Of a stretch of DNA of 64,000 nucleotides, positions 13,201-25,382 are shown one piece after another. The notes under the pieces are model-generated. The model ran no database searches. It was given only the letters and a program-made list of their open reading frames with translations, and was not told the DNA's origin. The position numbers and the translations under genes are program-made. Origin of the DNA: Strix aluco (Eukaryota; Chordata; Aves; Strigiformes; Strigidae); the NCBI RefSeq assembly GCF_031877795.1, contig NC_133931.1, positions 136,624,621 through 136,688,620 on the forward strand. Direction: 5' to 3'. Numbering within the stretch: position 1 is the stretch's first letter; the number at the start of each line of letters is the position of its first letter.

Positions 13201-15064
13201 TTCAGCTACTCTGATGCACAGCATACACTGCGTTTTCTTCTTATTGGTGTTTCTTCTTCCAGTGTAAACTGAAGTGTAGAAAATAAGGGAAGAGGAAGAG
13301 AAAAAATTATATTCAATTGCAGCTCACTCATCCTGCCATAGGATGCAGCTAGCACCTGCACCCAGGCTCAGGGTCTAACAGCACCTGCAGTCTGGATGAA
13401 CCATTAATTTCAATAGAAGCCCTTGCAAAGCAGCATGCTGCTCAGAGTGGATGAGGAGAGCCACTTTTAAATTGGAGTGATTTTGGAGAGTAAGATAGGC
13501 TGGATATTAGATAACTTACATGGAAGACATAGTTTTCTAGAAATTAATATGCTTTTTCTTCCAATATCACCATTGCAATAGCTTCAGTTACAAGAGAAGA
13601 CAGGAATAGTATCACCGGCTTGCTGTCCTGATTGTTTTCTTGAACAACAGGCTTGGGAAGGACTGCTTTGTTTCCATGTGCCTCTGTACACCTGTTAACC
13701 TAAATAGATTGAAGGGTTACTACCAGACTAAACACTGTGATTTCTCTGCTTTTTTATAGATGGAAATGACCCAGCTATTCAAAAATATTTTATTTCATAA
13801 AGAAGACACAGGTGAGTTAGAACATGGAGTACTGTTCAAAGCTTATTCTGTAAGTTATGTCATTCTCATCAAGAGTTTGTAAAAATATGTAGTAACTCTC
13901 CTCTTTGGATACACACAAATATATTATCAGTGTGAAAGAAATTCAATTGAATGAGCACAATATATCAAATATTACCAATATTGTTTGTTCTTACACCATG
14001 TGAATACCAAGAAACTGCATGAAATGCCTAGTGATAATATTAATAACTCAACAGCAAAAAGGATATAATATTCTTTCCTTTCATGACACATTGTGGCTTA
14101 AACCAGAATTGTTTCTTCATTTGTAGAAAATTCTGCTTAAAGTCTGCATATAGCTTGATGTTAGAAATTACTGTTTTTCTGACTGTATGTTAGGCATATA
14201 TAAATCTTCATAGGATAATTTAATGCAGATATATATATATATATCATGCAGCTTGCACTGCTTATGGACTGTAGTCATAATAAACTTGGAGAGGACCACA
14301 GTAGGTTGTTCTAGCCACCACAAGCCTAAGCTACCTACAGCATCATCACCAAGTTTAATGTCATTAATCATGTCTGTGTGAAAATACATTATGCTAGCAA
14401 CTATTCGGCTGTTTATGGGTAGACTGCACATAGATGCTAAAGGAACAAACTCAGCAAAGTCAGAGCATCAATAATGATAGCAGGAATGGAATGGCACAAA
14501 CATACCTGAAATTCTTCTACTTAATGTAACTTTCACCCAATAAAAGCAGTTCAGGTGACTGACCCGCAACCATGATTTAAAGTAACCATATTTCCAACCA
14601 TCAGCAACTGTAATGTTTTAGGCCTAAACCCCTAAACTGGCAGTTTTTCTTTATTCTGCTCTGCCTACAATAGAAAAATTTGAGATGAAGGACAAAAAAA
14701 CCCCTGAGCTGTGTTTCTTCCATCTGTGTAGCTACAAAGAAAAGGAAAACAAGGGGAAAACACACACAAGGTAACTACCAGGTTCTGCCCTGATCAAGAT
14801 AATGGCCTCATTGTGTCCATTATAAATGTTGTCATGACTTCAGTTCAAACTTTGGCCTTAAACAATAGAGACCATGAAATACATATTTGCTACATATTGA
14901 GAATGTTATGGGAATGACCTAAATATTTTGTACAAGGGTAGCAATACATCTTGAACAAACATTATCTAGCCATAACATTCTGGAACATGGAGTGCTGAAA
15001 CAATTGTGGCTGGGGAGAGATTCCTACAGGAAAACTAATATCCCAAAGTAAATTTGTTTTCAGG

Positions 15065-15127
15065 TCTCCTTTCAGAAAGGCTTTCTTTTTTTCAGTTCTC
15101 CTTTCAGAAAGGCTTTCTTTTTTCAGT
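15065..15127. repeat. Tandem duplication, 32/31-bp unit, two copies
   Basis: The pyrimidine-rich unit beginning TCTCCTTTCAGAAAGGCTTT occupies 15,065-15,096 and repeats at 15,097-15,127. The copies differ only by one T in the terminal T run, so the duplication is recent. Confidence 0.9.
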
Positions 15128-17590
15128 TTACTGCAGAAGGACTGTGTAGTGGGGGAGGTGGTTGTTTCCCTGGGTATGCCCTTCCCTGAGGGCTTCACTG
15201 AGGAATAATTATTGTAAAATCAGAAGATGCTCTGCAGAGCCGAAAGGCCACCAGAAGACTCTATGGGAACAAGCTGAAGATCATTTCCCTATCTTTCACT
15301 GTCTTTGTCAGTTTTTTGGACTGGTTGATTCTAGAACATAGATGTAAAAGGCAACATCTACCTAGGAAACTAAGTAGAGCCTAGATGTTAGCAGTGACCC
15401 AGACACTGCAGCTCAGACATACACCATTAAATTTGTAGAATTCCTTGTATGGCTCTCTGCCACTGTAACCACTGCCATGAAAAACTCTGAGAAAGGTCTT
15501 TTCAGTGTAACAACATATTGATCACTAGATCCTACAGTGACTTTTCTAAATGAACTATTAGGAGATAATAGCTTCCATGGTTCTATGAGCTACTAGTGGA
15601 ACTCTGATTTTCTCTTTTGTCTATTTTTTCATTTTTTTTAAATGTCTTCTTTTTGGTCACAAGTTTATCCTTAGCCATTGCCAGTTTTCTCTTCAATAAC
15701 CACATCTTTTAACTCTTGGCTTATTGTTATTTCCAGATTTCATTGTCTGCTGTGTTTATTCTCTTTCCATTTCATCAGTTTTATCTTTCTGTTCAATTCT
15801 GGTTGCATTTCTAGGGATGTAATGTATGAATCTCACTTTTAGAGAGTAGGACTTTAAAAGGTCTATGACTCTGATAAAACACCACGAGACTTTTTTGTTA
15901 TTAAACATCTCAAGATTGTATAGAAATGCTTAATTACTTTTAGCAGATAATGAATGCATAATTACACCAAGAACAACGTGGTGTTCTCTTATTACTTAAA
16001 ATGCACAAAACCATTTTCCAGATTTTCTGATCTGGTGGAATTAGGGAACTGGATGAAATATAGACTCAATTCACTGCATATCATTATAACTATTTATATT
16101 TTTAGTAGGGATAGTAGAAATGTTTACTAGGAAACAGAAAAAAGAAAATGTAACAGAGTTACAATTTCTGTGCTTATTTGGTTTCTTTTCAAACCCAACT
16201 CTAGTTTGAAATATTGTCATGTGTTCCTTGAAAGGATTATCAACTACTTTTGAAGGACCATCTATCATGCTGCTCATTACTAGAGAAACCTCACCCTTAA
16301 TTTTAGAGCCTTAAAGAGCCCAGATCTAAACTTGCCAAGTGTAGAGTCAGGGAATTCTCTTAAGAGAAATACTGGATGAAAAAATCGTGCTTGCTGGAGT
16401 CTTGCTGCTTCTAGGATAGTTGTTTTAGTAAGCCTTCCTTACAAAAGAAACTGTGAACTGGCTCCAGATAGACACGCTCAGAAATAAACAAGCAATCTCT
16501 TATACCTCTGAAATGAATGAATTTTAACCTTTGGCAGACAGACTAGATAGCAGCTCCATTGACAATTTAGGGGAAATGATAAACTTCTAAAGCTTTGTGG
16601 TATCTTGGTGATGCAATCGATTGTAGCTATAGGGACACAGTAAGAATATTTGTGTGAAACACTGAAGAAACAGTTCTGAACAGTATTGTGCTGAAATAAC
16701 TGAAATTGCTAAGAGCACTGATGGTCATAAAAACTGGCTCTCTGCAGTTTTTGAAGCAGTTTTTATCTACTGTTTTCTAGACAATTAAAGACATACACTA
16801 AAAACAAGCACTTATTTCTAAAAGTTCTTTTATTACAAAGAATGCCCATGATAGCTTTTTTTCCACTTCAATATTTCATTTGTCAGGGACACTACAAAGT
16901 TACATATATAGTATAGAATACAAATTATAACTAAGGTAACTTTCTTTAGAACAAACAGAACAGTTCTTTTTTTCACTGGACAGATAGTTTTGTAAGTCAG
17001 TATCTTCAATGATATAGAGAAAAATATTTAAAGAGCATTCTGAACAGCAAAAGAATGCTCTAGACATAGGTCTGTTTTTTTATACATCTATAACATACAA
17101 ACATTTAAGAGACACTTTCTGCATAGCTGACATTGTTAAAACCTTACTTTTCAGACAGAACCTGGGGCTGTACATTGAAGCTCATGCTACATAGCTAGTT
17201 GTGAAAATTAATAGATAGGTTGCTATAACTGAGGAGCTAAACATTTAGCTTGCATTCAGGGCACATTGATTAGAAGGTTTTCAGAAGACTCATTACCAGC
17301 AAGTGTTAAATACTACAAGTTACTCTGTGGGCCAGACTGAATTCAGAGAACTGGAGATAATGGGACTATAAAGATGATATGTAGCTAGCGACAGTTTTGG
17401 CTTGCTTAGGGATACATGTAAACACAGTCTGGTTGGGACACTTAACAGGATAAATGTGGAAAAAAAGAAAGGATAAAGAAAACAATATACCAAAAGGTTT
17501 CTGGGCAGTTTTCAGTACATGCATGTTCTCCAGTAATGCTGAGAAGAAATAACATGCCATGACTACTATCTGTAGAATAAAAGTGTTCAA

Positions 17591-18049
17591 GTGTTTCCCA
17601 TACCAAAGACTCCTGCTACCCTTTCTCCAGCATTATTATTTGTTCTATGGAATGTGGTAGCTCTTTGGATTCATGCTGACTTTAATTCTTCAGAGACAGT
17701 TGTTTCTCTACTTTCCTGCCCTAACAGACTCACTGTCCTCTCTCCTCTTGTCACTTCCTCAAGTGTCTTAGTCTCAGCTGAAATCCAAGAAAATTTACTG
17801 TTGGAGCGATGGAAAGTTGTAGTCACTCTGGATGGAAAAAGATGTTACAGGTCTAAATTAAAAAAACTACAAAAATTACAATTTTTTATTGAGAAACAGT
17901 CTCTAGGAGTAAGTCCTAGACGGGTTACCGGGGGAGACTGTAGTCTCCTTGTGACAGAAGGCTGTAAACAATGGGTAGGGCATTTAGCCATCAGGTGTGA
18001 CACAGGTACAGCTCACTATGCTTTCAAGAACTATGAACTCAATGGATGA
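17591..18049 (+). other. Unexplained 152-codon open reading frame, probably chance
   Basis: This is the longest open frame outside the GC-rich island. The predicted protein has a hydrophobic N-terminal stretch (about residues 13-29, ALLFVLWNVVALWIHAD), a lysine-rich middle (KLKKLQKLQ) and several cysteines. I recognise no family in it. No splice signals, promoter or poly(A) signal clearly frame it. In 64 kb of AT-rich DNA read in six frames, roughly one such ORF could arise by chance. Confidence 0.15.
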
Positions 18050-18800
18050 CTGCATCTTGTATCATGTCAACGAAAATAGTTTGAATGGAACTAACACATA
18101 GCACATTTTTGTTCTCTGGCAGGCCATTTCCTGAGTAGGTATTAAAATCACTGTGCTTGGGCTTTCTTGTTTGTTTGTTTGTTCTTGTTTATTATTAATT
18201 ATACATTATGTTCATGGAAATTTCTCTGTGTAATTATACCAATTTTGTACTGGTTTTAACCTTGGCCTTTGGCATTCAGACATCTGTGTATCTATTTGCT
18301 ATTTTTTCATATTTTTCTCTATGTATACCTGCTAGATTTGATAGGAAGTCCCATTAAAAAGAGAGAAAATATGGTTGCCATTAATACAATACTTGTAGCT
18401 TGTCTTAGTCACAGAAAGGTTTTACAAGGCTAAATAAAAATTCATGACAACTAGCTATATTTATTAAAATTAGCTCAGTTTTGTTGGTACAGAAATTAAA
18501 CTCTAGCATGGCAACTGTATCGTCACTTCTAATTTAGATCATTTTTTTTACTCATTAGTTTTACTTTGTGTATACCCTTTCCTCTTAATGAGAGCAGAAA
18601 GAGAATTTGAAGCCTACTGAGTTAGCCATCATAATTGTAAGCTTGTTTCAGGCCCTCTCAAACCACAGGTTTTGTTAATATTATAAGCCAATTTAGCAAC
18701 AAAGCCCTGTTAATAAATATAGTTCAGTAGTGTTTTTAAAGTAGAAGTAAAATGATCAGTTTTTAATGTATTTGTTCTGCGGATAGCAGCACAGAAGGTC

Positions 18801-18842
18801 TTGGTGCAGCAAGATCATATGTTGGTGCAGCTGGATCATATG
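18801..18842. repeat. Tandem duplication, 21-bp unit, two copies
   Basis: TTGGTGCAGCAAGATCATAT plus G at 18,801-18,821 is followed by a second copy at 18,822-18,842 with two substitutions (CAA to CTG). The unit is a multiple of three, so an antisense reading frame crossing it shows a seven-residue repeat. That frame has no other support as a gene. Confidence 0.85.
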
Positions 18843-21797
18843 CTGCCCACATTTGCTCATTGTCACGGTGATTTACTGTTGTGACCAAAACTTTCCTGCT
18901 TCTGCATACTAATAATTGTAGGCTATTTGTAACATTTATGGCCAAAAGCATTGGAAATATACTCTGAGGTTATATCTGTACTAGTAAATTTAACAAGTGC
19001 CATGGAACTTCCTGGACATTAAAACTCAATCATCAGTAGTTTTAAATGCTTAGAATTGTCCTTTCCATAGTTTTGGCATGTTCCCACACCATTCCCAGGG
19101 ACAGTTCAGGGGTTAGCACAGGGCCAGTGGCCATTTGCAGCGTGCATGCAGCCACCTTACTTTGGAAACTAAGAAAATATAATAGTATGGATTTGATTTG
19201 TTGTGTGCCAGTGAGCCTTGGTGGCAGTTAAAGATCCTGAGAACAGAAGGTATTTGCTGATCCCAATAGTCTGACTGGCAGAAACTTCATACAATGTATG
19301 CAGAAACAGTATTTTTCTGTAAATGGGTTTGTAGTTGCAGACATAAGTCTTTGTATATTCATGGAACAAACATAAACCTACCCCTTCAATAAGGAAGGAA
19401 AGGAGAAGGAAGGAGTGGCAGTCGGTCATACATATGTCTAACTGCTGGTGTCTTGGTTACAAGGCTCTGCCAGGTCCTCCTGACTTGCCCTTGGGAAGGG
19501 ATAACTTATTACCACTGATTACTTTATGGCTCTCAGTACTTGATTGGGAGTGGATTACGCTGGATTAAAATAATGGGTAGCTCTTTTCAGGACAAAACCA
19601 TGAAGCTGATTGGGAATGATAATGCAAGACTATTTTAGCTATATAATAAAATTTGCTTTTAATGCATGTGGGGGAAGAGGGTTGCTGAATGTTTTAGGCG
19701 GGCAAGGTTAATTTAATTTGCTTGCTATATCTGTATAGTTCTTCAGAACTGTTTTGTTTTAGATTAAAAAAAAGAGTTCTCTTGAACTGAGACGCAGTTT
19801 CTGTATAAACTTGTTCTCTTCTGCTCATTTCTGTATACGAGAGAAAACCTGTGAATAGTAAGCAATGTACTGATTTTTATACTTACTCTGTAACTATATT
19901 GTTCCTTTATTCCTGTGCTTACAGGTGAAACATACTTCTCATTTACATGTCATATGATCTGAGCAGAATCACGATCCTGCCTCGCAGATGATGCATATCA
20001 ATTTCTCAAATTTTCTCAAAGTGAAAAAATCTTGAACACTGTCTCTGGTTTTCATCTACCCAGGATTTTTTTCTGGCCCCTGTTGGAACACTTAAGACCA
20101 TAAATTTCATTGGATTAGTGCAGGTCAACAAATTTAAAATAATTAAAGTACCATTATTAAAAAAGACCCTTCAGCACTGACATTATGTGAGAATCATAGT
20201 CTACTTGCCCAAATATTAATTATGTTTCATATTTTTCATCCTTTATATGGCTCTTCAACTTATGGAAATGCTTCCCAACTTAAATACTCAATAGAAAACT
20301 GGGTGTAATTTTAAACACTGGCATATCAAAAGCACCTGCAAGGGTAGTGGGAGTGGGGAGCCAGGTGTGGGGATGGGAGAAGAGAAAAAGAATGTGCTGG
20401 TTCTGTCATATATTAACAAAAATACAAATAGCAGAGAAAAAAAATGTTTCATGTCAATCTAATCCTCATTAAAACTGTATACAGTTCAACTAGTACCTGC
20501 AAATGAGGCTTCTGAGGGAAAAATTATCATATACATAAAGCAGACTACTATTAGTCCCGTTACTGAGTTTCTTTTTTCTAAAGATAATTATTTCTGTTTA
20601 AGTTTTGAAAAGTGGGGCAGAATTTCCCCCAATATTCCTGGTTCCTCACAGTAAAATGCTAGTGTGACCTTCCAAATCACTAAAGAATCAGTATATAGGC
20701 TATTTACTGACTCTAATTCAACTTCCGTAGATGATTAGTTCCCTGAAATGAGTGTGAAGAGAGTCATCTGAGTTACCACAGGTATTTTTTCTTAGCAGAG
20801 CAAATGTGCATGGAAAATAATGCCTAAATCAGCGGTAGTTCTGTATATCCCCAAAATTTGAGCTGCATAAATCACAGTTTTAAATTACAATCCTCTTTCC
20901 TCATCTCCAAGGAGGCAGAAAAGAAATCACAGATAACCAAATTATTTGCACTGGAAACAGCTAGAACATGTCAGCACACAGAATTAAGCTGAGGGAAGTA
21001 AAATTTTGGCTATGGACAGAAAGAGTAGGATAAAGGCTAGAAATGAGTCAGAGATGACCCTAAGATAACAAGCAGTGTTTATAATTCTTATAAATTCCTC
21101 CCAAATGACAAGATTTTTGTCAGTCTCGTGGTGATCCTGTGAAACTCCAGCCCACTCAGGAATTTCTGTCTGTTTAGTAAAAGTCACCTCTTCCAAACAG
21201 CTCTCACCTTGTGAAATGAGTGAGGTGACTGAGCTGAGGAGGGGACTGTGTAGGGCAGGAGAAGCAGAAGTGGGGCAGAATGGATGCATGGAGCAAAAGA
21301 ATATCGCTCATTTTGGAATCAGGATAGCAGATGTGACTGCTGACAAGCTGAGAGCTCTGGAAGCTTCAGAGGATGGTAACCACAAAGCATACTGGATACA
21401 GAAGAATGTGTTCATTAATATGACACCTCACACATGCCAGGGATAGACACAGGCACAGCTCACTAGATGCACAAACACATTTTTCTTAAAAATCTCATCA
21501 CTGGATGGCATCACAATTCATGACTATGAAGGCAAAAATGCTGGATTTGAGCAATGAGGAGAAGAGTGATCACTAATGGTTTGAGAGAATTTATTAAGGG
21601 AAGACGTGCTCTTTAGTTTAGACCTAGTGAGCCATCTGGATAGTAGTCTAGAGAAAAAATGAGAAGAGACTAGTTAGAGCTGTACAATACACATGAAAAT
21701 GATCTGCATAGGGATTAAATCCTTTTAATTGTCCACATGACATCAGCCACAGTCATCTTTTGCAAGACCAAACATGTTGTTAAACCTGACAATTACT

Positions 21798-21798
<1 letters not shown>

Positions 21799-21835
<37 letters not shown>
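21799..21835. repeat. (AAT)n microsatellite, about 12 units
   Basis: An uninterrupted AAT/ATA run of about 36 bp ends in AAAAG. It is likely to vary in length between individuals. Confidence 0.95.
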
Positions 21836-21836
<1 letters not shown>

Positions 21837-24415
21837 GCCCAACAAAAGTCTTATGCTGTAAAGAAGGCTCTAAAGTTGCTGAATCATGGTTGTATAGTTT
21901 TTGCTTGCTTTACACTGAATATGAGGCAAGATCTCTACTGTACCCAAATTACCAAATAAAAAAGAAAATACTGAGACAGTGGATTAGGCAGAGACAGTAA
22001 GAACATCAGAAGAGGACAGATTTGCAAAAGCTGGAGATAATGTGATACAGAAATTTTTAGGTAAGTGAGTCTAACAGGCCCCAGTGACACACAGGGAAGT
22101 TCTCCATGCATTCTGTGATTCTGTGTGCTGAACATCTGAAATCTTGTATTTGTTGTTAAATAGGTGGCTGACCCATAGGAGTGGATTTCCAATAGCTGAC
22201 AGTGGATTGTAAATGCACAGAAGATGTAGCTTCAGTTTAGCAGCCTGAGCCTTCCTTACCCTCTATTTTCCAGTTAGGGAGTTGAACAGTAACGACAGTC
22301 CCTCACTGGTGCTATGCACGTTCCTATGGCCCCAGAAGGGAACTGGGAGATGAAGTCCATCATGGGAGGCTAAAGCCTACTTCCTTCTTCATGCAGCCCC
22401 CAGTATATTTGGAGCTTGCAGATGAGCCAGCGTAAGTATGGGTGTCTCTGACAGTATCTAAGTAGCACAAAAAGTCAAGAAACGGTTGAGATCTTGAGGT
22501 CCAATGAAGAATAAGAAGTTGCTAGAGACTTTGTTCAGTGTCAATGAGGAAGTAAAAGACAGACTGGAACCAATTACATTAAAAATTAGAAGAAGAGGAC
22601 TCAATGTCTGTAAGCTTTCAACACAAAGATAATGTAGCTGAAGAGAAGAATGAAAGCAGAGCAGCAATTTTTGTTGGGTACGGAGTGATCACAGCACACT
22701 TGTGTTGACAGAAGATGAAACCAGTGAGCGGGGAGAGGCTAGGGGTGAAAAGTGTAGTGAAAGGGACTGGGAAGCTTTAGGCTGGAAGAAACCGAGTACT
22801 TGCACAGATGGATGGGTTTGGAGTGAAGAAATGCATTCATTTCCAGTTTTAGCCCTAAAATCGAACTGGAGAAGAGAAGAAAGTAAGAAGTGGTGTACAG
22901 TATTGCCCACCTTTTTTTTTTTTTTTCCAGGATGCTGGTAAGATCTTGTGAACTGAGAAGAGAGTGAAGAGGAAAGGGACCGAGGAGAGACAGAGGCTAG
23001 CGAATAGTTGACGTCCTCTGCAAAGGTGTTTGGCCAGGAATGTGGCAGGAATGTGACTGCAAGGCACTGCGCGTCAGGCGTACGGTTGGTTCTTTCCACT
23101 GGATGTTTTCAAAAATTTTGTTTGCTGAAGACGTATTTTTCAAAACACCATTTGTTCAACTCCCGGGGCACTAACCAGCACAGCAGCACCGCTAAGGTTT
23201 AGTCAAATTCATTTTATCTGCATATTGTGGCTTCAGCGTCCTTTGCATCTGGGATAGCTTCCCAGGCAATTAAACCCGAGCAATTAAGCTGGCAAACAAG
23301 CGCGCGTTATGCTGCCTAATACCAGCCGCGGGCGGCCGCGGAGGAGGCCCGGGACGGCCCGGCCGGCGGAGGGGGGGGGCCGGCGGCGGGAGGGCCGCGG
23401 CCCCGGGGGAAGCCGCCGCGCTCCGCCGGGGGCCGGGCTCTGCACAGTGCCCGGGTTTCACCGTCCGGTGGTACCTGTCCCGCCGCTAATCACCTCCGCC
23501 CGCGGAGCGGAGCGGCGCGGCGCCGCTTGAGTAACCGGGGCTTCGGCAAGCAGCGCGGGAAGGTGCGAGCTGCCGGCCGCCGGTGCGGCGCCGCCAGCCC
23601 GGCCAGCCCCGGCGGACGGACAGACAGACACCAGCACCACGGACACTGCCTCAGCCTCCCGGCAGCCGGGCACGGGCGGGAGCGGGGGCACCGAACGGCG
23701 GGAGCGGGGCTGAGCGCGCCGCCGCCGTGGCTCTCCGGGGGCTGGGCTGGGCTCGGCCGTCCCCCGCGGGACGCGGGTGGGTTTGAAGGGGAGAGCGGGG
23801 AGCGCTCCCCCGCTCTCGTCTCAGCCGCCACCGCGTATAACTTGTGCTCACACACGGCGACTCCCGGCTCCCGAGCTTGGCGTTGGGACACGATTTACTG
23901 CGGTTATTCCGGGGGAAGAGCTCTGCTGCTGCCGCTGCGAGAGGAAACAGAGGAAGAAAATGGGCGGGAGGGGCGGCGGCGGGTCAGAAAGGCACCGGGG
24001 CTCTTGTTGGATGGTTTTATTTGTCAGCAGTTTGGCAGCGCCTCTTACTTTTTGCGATGCTGAGCCCTTCCTTTAAAATAAATGTTTCGCTTAAAATGTC
24101 AGTGTAATAACTCGGGGATTTATCCTCGAATGAGATACGAGCCACGTCCTCGCCCAGTAAGCCCCGCCGGTCCTCTCGGTGCTTGGCGAGTGGCGACCTT
24201 GCCCCCAGCGACCCCCTTTCCCTCCCCCGGTGTCCCGCCGTCCTTGTCCCGGCGCAGCCTGGCGCCCTCCCGCTCTCCCCCCGCGGGTGCGCCCACCCGG
24301 GGCTCCCTCCCACCCCTGTTTTTGGCGCTCGCGTATTATTTCTGGTTTCTCTGCCGGGCGATCCGCGGCCGTGACTCGTTCAGCCCGGGGGAGGCGGGAA
24401 GCGGAGGAGGCGGCA

Positions 24416-24444
24416 GGGCTGGGGCTGGGGGGGGGGCGGGGGGT
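24416..24444 (+). other. G-run block with G-quadruplex potential
   Basis: At least four runs of three or more G separated by one- to two-base loops lie within 29 bp, including a run of ten G. It is about 300 bp upstream of the inferred start region. A matching C run (24,666-24,678) and another (25,068-25,078) follow, so either strand could fold. Confidence 0.55.
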
Positions 24445-24728
24445 GACAGACACAAGCCTCCCCGTGCCGCGGGGGTAGTGTCATTTTTCTTACAAAACTG
24501 AACGCTGTGGTTATTTCCACCCCCGCGCCCCCAGGTTATGTTTGTTATGAGGGCTACGTGGGCGCTGGGTCCTGACCTTCCTTCTCACTTGCCGCGGGAG
24601 CCCCCGCACACCCCCGGCTCGGGGGTTTTCCCTCTCCGACACCCCCCCCGAGCCCTTCCGTCTCGCCCCCCCCCCCCCTCCCCGCCCCGGGCCGCACCCC
24701 CCCCGCTACCGCGCCGTCCTCCCTCTCC

Positions 24729-24736
24729 TCGCGTGA
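24729..24736 (+). promoter_or_regulatory. AHR/ARNT response-element (XRE/DRE) core TCGCGTGA
   Basis: This matches the functional core (T/G)NGCGTG(A/C). It sits 7 bp upstream of the YY1-type site in the AHR promoter itself, so direct autoregulation is possible but unproven. One such core in GC-rich DNA can occur by chance. Confidence 0.4.
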
Positions 24737-24742
24737 CCTTCC

Positions 24743-24754
24743 CAACATGGCGGC
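24743..24754 (+). promoter_or_regulatory. YY1-type binding site CAACATGGCGGC
   Basis: The 12-mer matches the YY1 consensus AANATGGCGGC. It lies in the CpG island, 629 bp before the AHR start codon, and contains the nearest upstream ATG, which opens a 61-codon GC-rich reading frame ending at 24,932. Whether that ATG is transcribed depends on the true start site. Confidence 0.6.
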
Positions 24755-25382
24755 GCGGCCGCCCCCTCCTCCCCCTCCTCCCCCCGCCCCGCCGCCGCCA
24801 GGGGCCTCCTCGGCGAGGGGGCGGCGGCTGCCGGCCGGGCCGGGCGGGGCGGGCCGGGGCAGCGCGGCGGCGGCGGCGGGAGGAGCGGGCGCGGGGCTGG
24901 GCTGGGCCGGGCGGGGCGGGGCGGCGCGGTAGGGCCCGGCCGGGCGCCGCGCACCCTGACAGGCGCTCAGCCGGCAGACGGCTGCCGCGCACCGAGGGGA
25001 CCGGCCGGGAGACGGCGTCGCTTCGGCGGGGAGACGCGGCGTGAGCGGCGCTGGAAAGCCCCGGCTGCCCCCCCCCCCTCCCCACACCTGTGCCCTCCGG
25101 GGGGCGGTGAGTGGGTGTAGCCGCCTCCGCCGATCACCTGGAATCCCCGCCCCGTAGCGCCTCCGCCTCCCGTCCTCGCCCGGCCGGGGAAGGCGCCACC
25201 GCCGCTGGGAGTGAGCGAGCGGCCGCGGGCAGCAGGGCCGGGGCCCGCGGGCGAGGCGAGGCGAGGGCTGCGGCGCCGGTGGGGCTCGCCCCCTCCCGAC
25301 AGCCGGGGCGAGGCGGGCAGGAGGGCGGCGGCCCCCGGCCGGCGGAGCCGGCGACGGCGCGGGGCGCTGGAGCCGCGGCAGG
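24750..25382 (+). other. AHR: Inferred AHR 5' untranslated region
   Basis: No transcript data are available, so the 5' limit is a guess based on the YY1 site and the remembered length of the human leader. The sequence is extremely GC-rich and free of ATG from 24,750 to the start codon at 25,383. A leader like this would be highly structured, with no upstream AUG but possible near-cognate starts such as GTG at 25,111 and 25,211. Confidence 0.4.
24842..24924 (+). promoter_or_regulatory. Cluster of GC boxes (Sp1/KLF sites)
   Basis: GGGCGGGGC occurs at 24,842-24,850, and overlapping GGCGGGGC units lie at 24,909-24,924. Sp1 sites of this kind drive the TATA-less AHR promoter in mouse and human. 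Further GC boxes lie just inside intron 1 at about 25,454. Confidence 0.6.

Larger units (their letters stand above)
10260..23290. other. Upstream AT-rich DNA between the LTR and the CpG island, no gene seen
   Basis: This stretch contains two short tandem duplications (15,065-15,127; 18,801-18,842), an (AAT)n microsatellite, an (AT)n tract at about 14,230, a (TTTG)n tract near 18,167-18,190 and a 152-codon ORF of unknown meaning (17,591-18,049). From about 20.9 kb to 23.2 kb the DNA is somewhat richer in purines and G+C, with no recognisable exon. In mammals the region 5' of AHR is a long gene-poor interval, consistent with what is seen. Confidence 0.65.
24729..24954 (+). promoter_or_regulatory. 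AHR: Putative AHR core promoter (XRE core, YY1 site, GC boxes)
   Basis: Within about 225 bp there are a TCGCGTGA core (24,729-24,736), a YY1-like CAACATGGCGGC (24,743-24,754) and GC boxes (GGGCGGGGC at 24,842-24,850 and an overlapping series at 24,909-24,924). YY1 sites of the ATGGCGGC type commonly sit at or just downstream of start sites in TATA-less promoters. I recall a 5'UTR of roughly 0.6 kb for human AHR, which would place the start near here. The exact start site is inference. Confidence 0.5.

Noticed and set aside
22100..22140. CATTCTGTGATTCTGTG as a CR1 3' terminal repeat
   Set aside because: The two octamers fit the CR1 tail, but the preceding bases do not resemble the CR1 3' end well enough to call it.
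22912..22943. T run, CCAG, seven bases, then GTAAGA, resembling a 7-nt microexon
   Set aside because: It has no coding context and lies upstream of the CpG island; the T run with CCAG is likely to occur by chance in this DNA.
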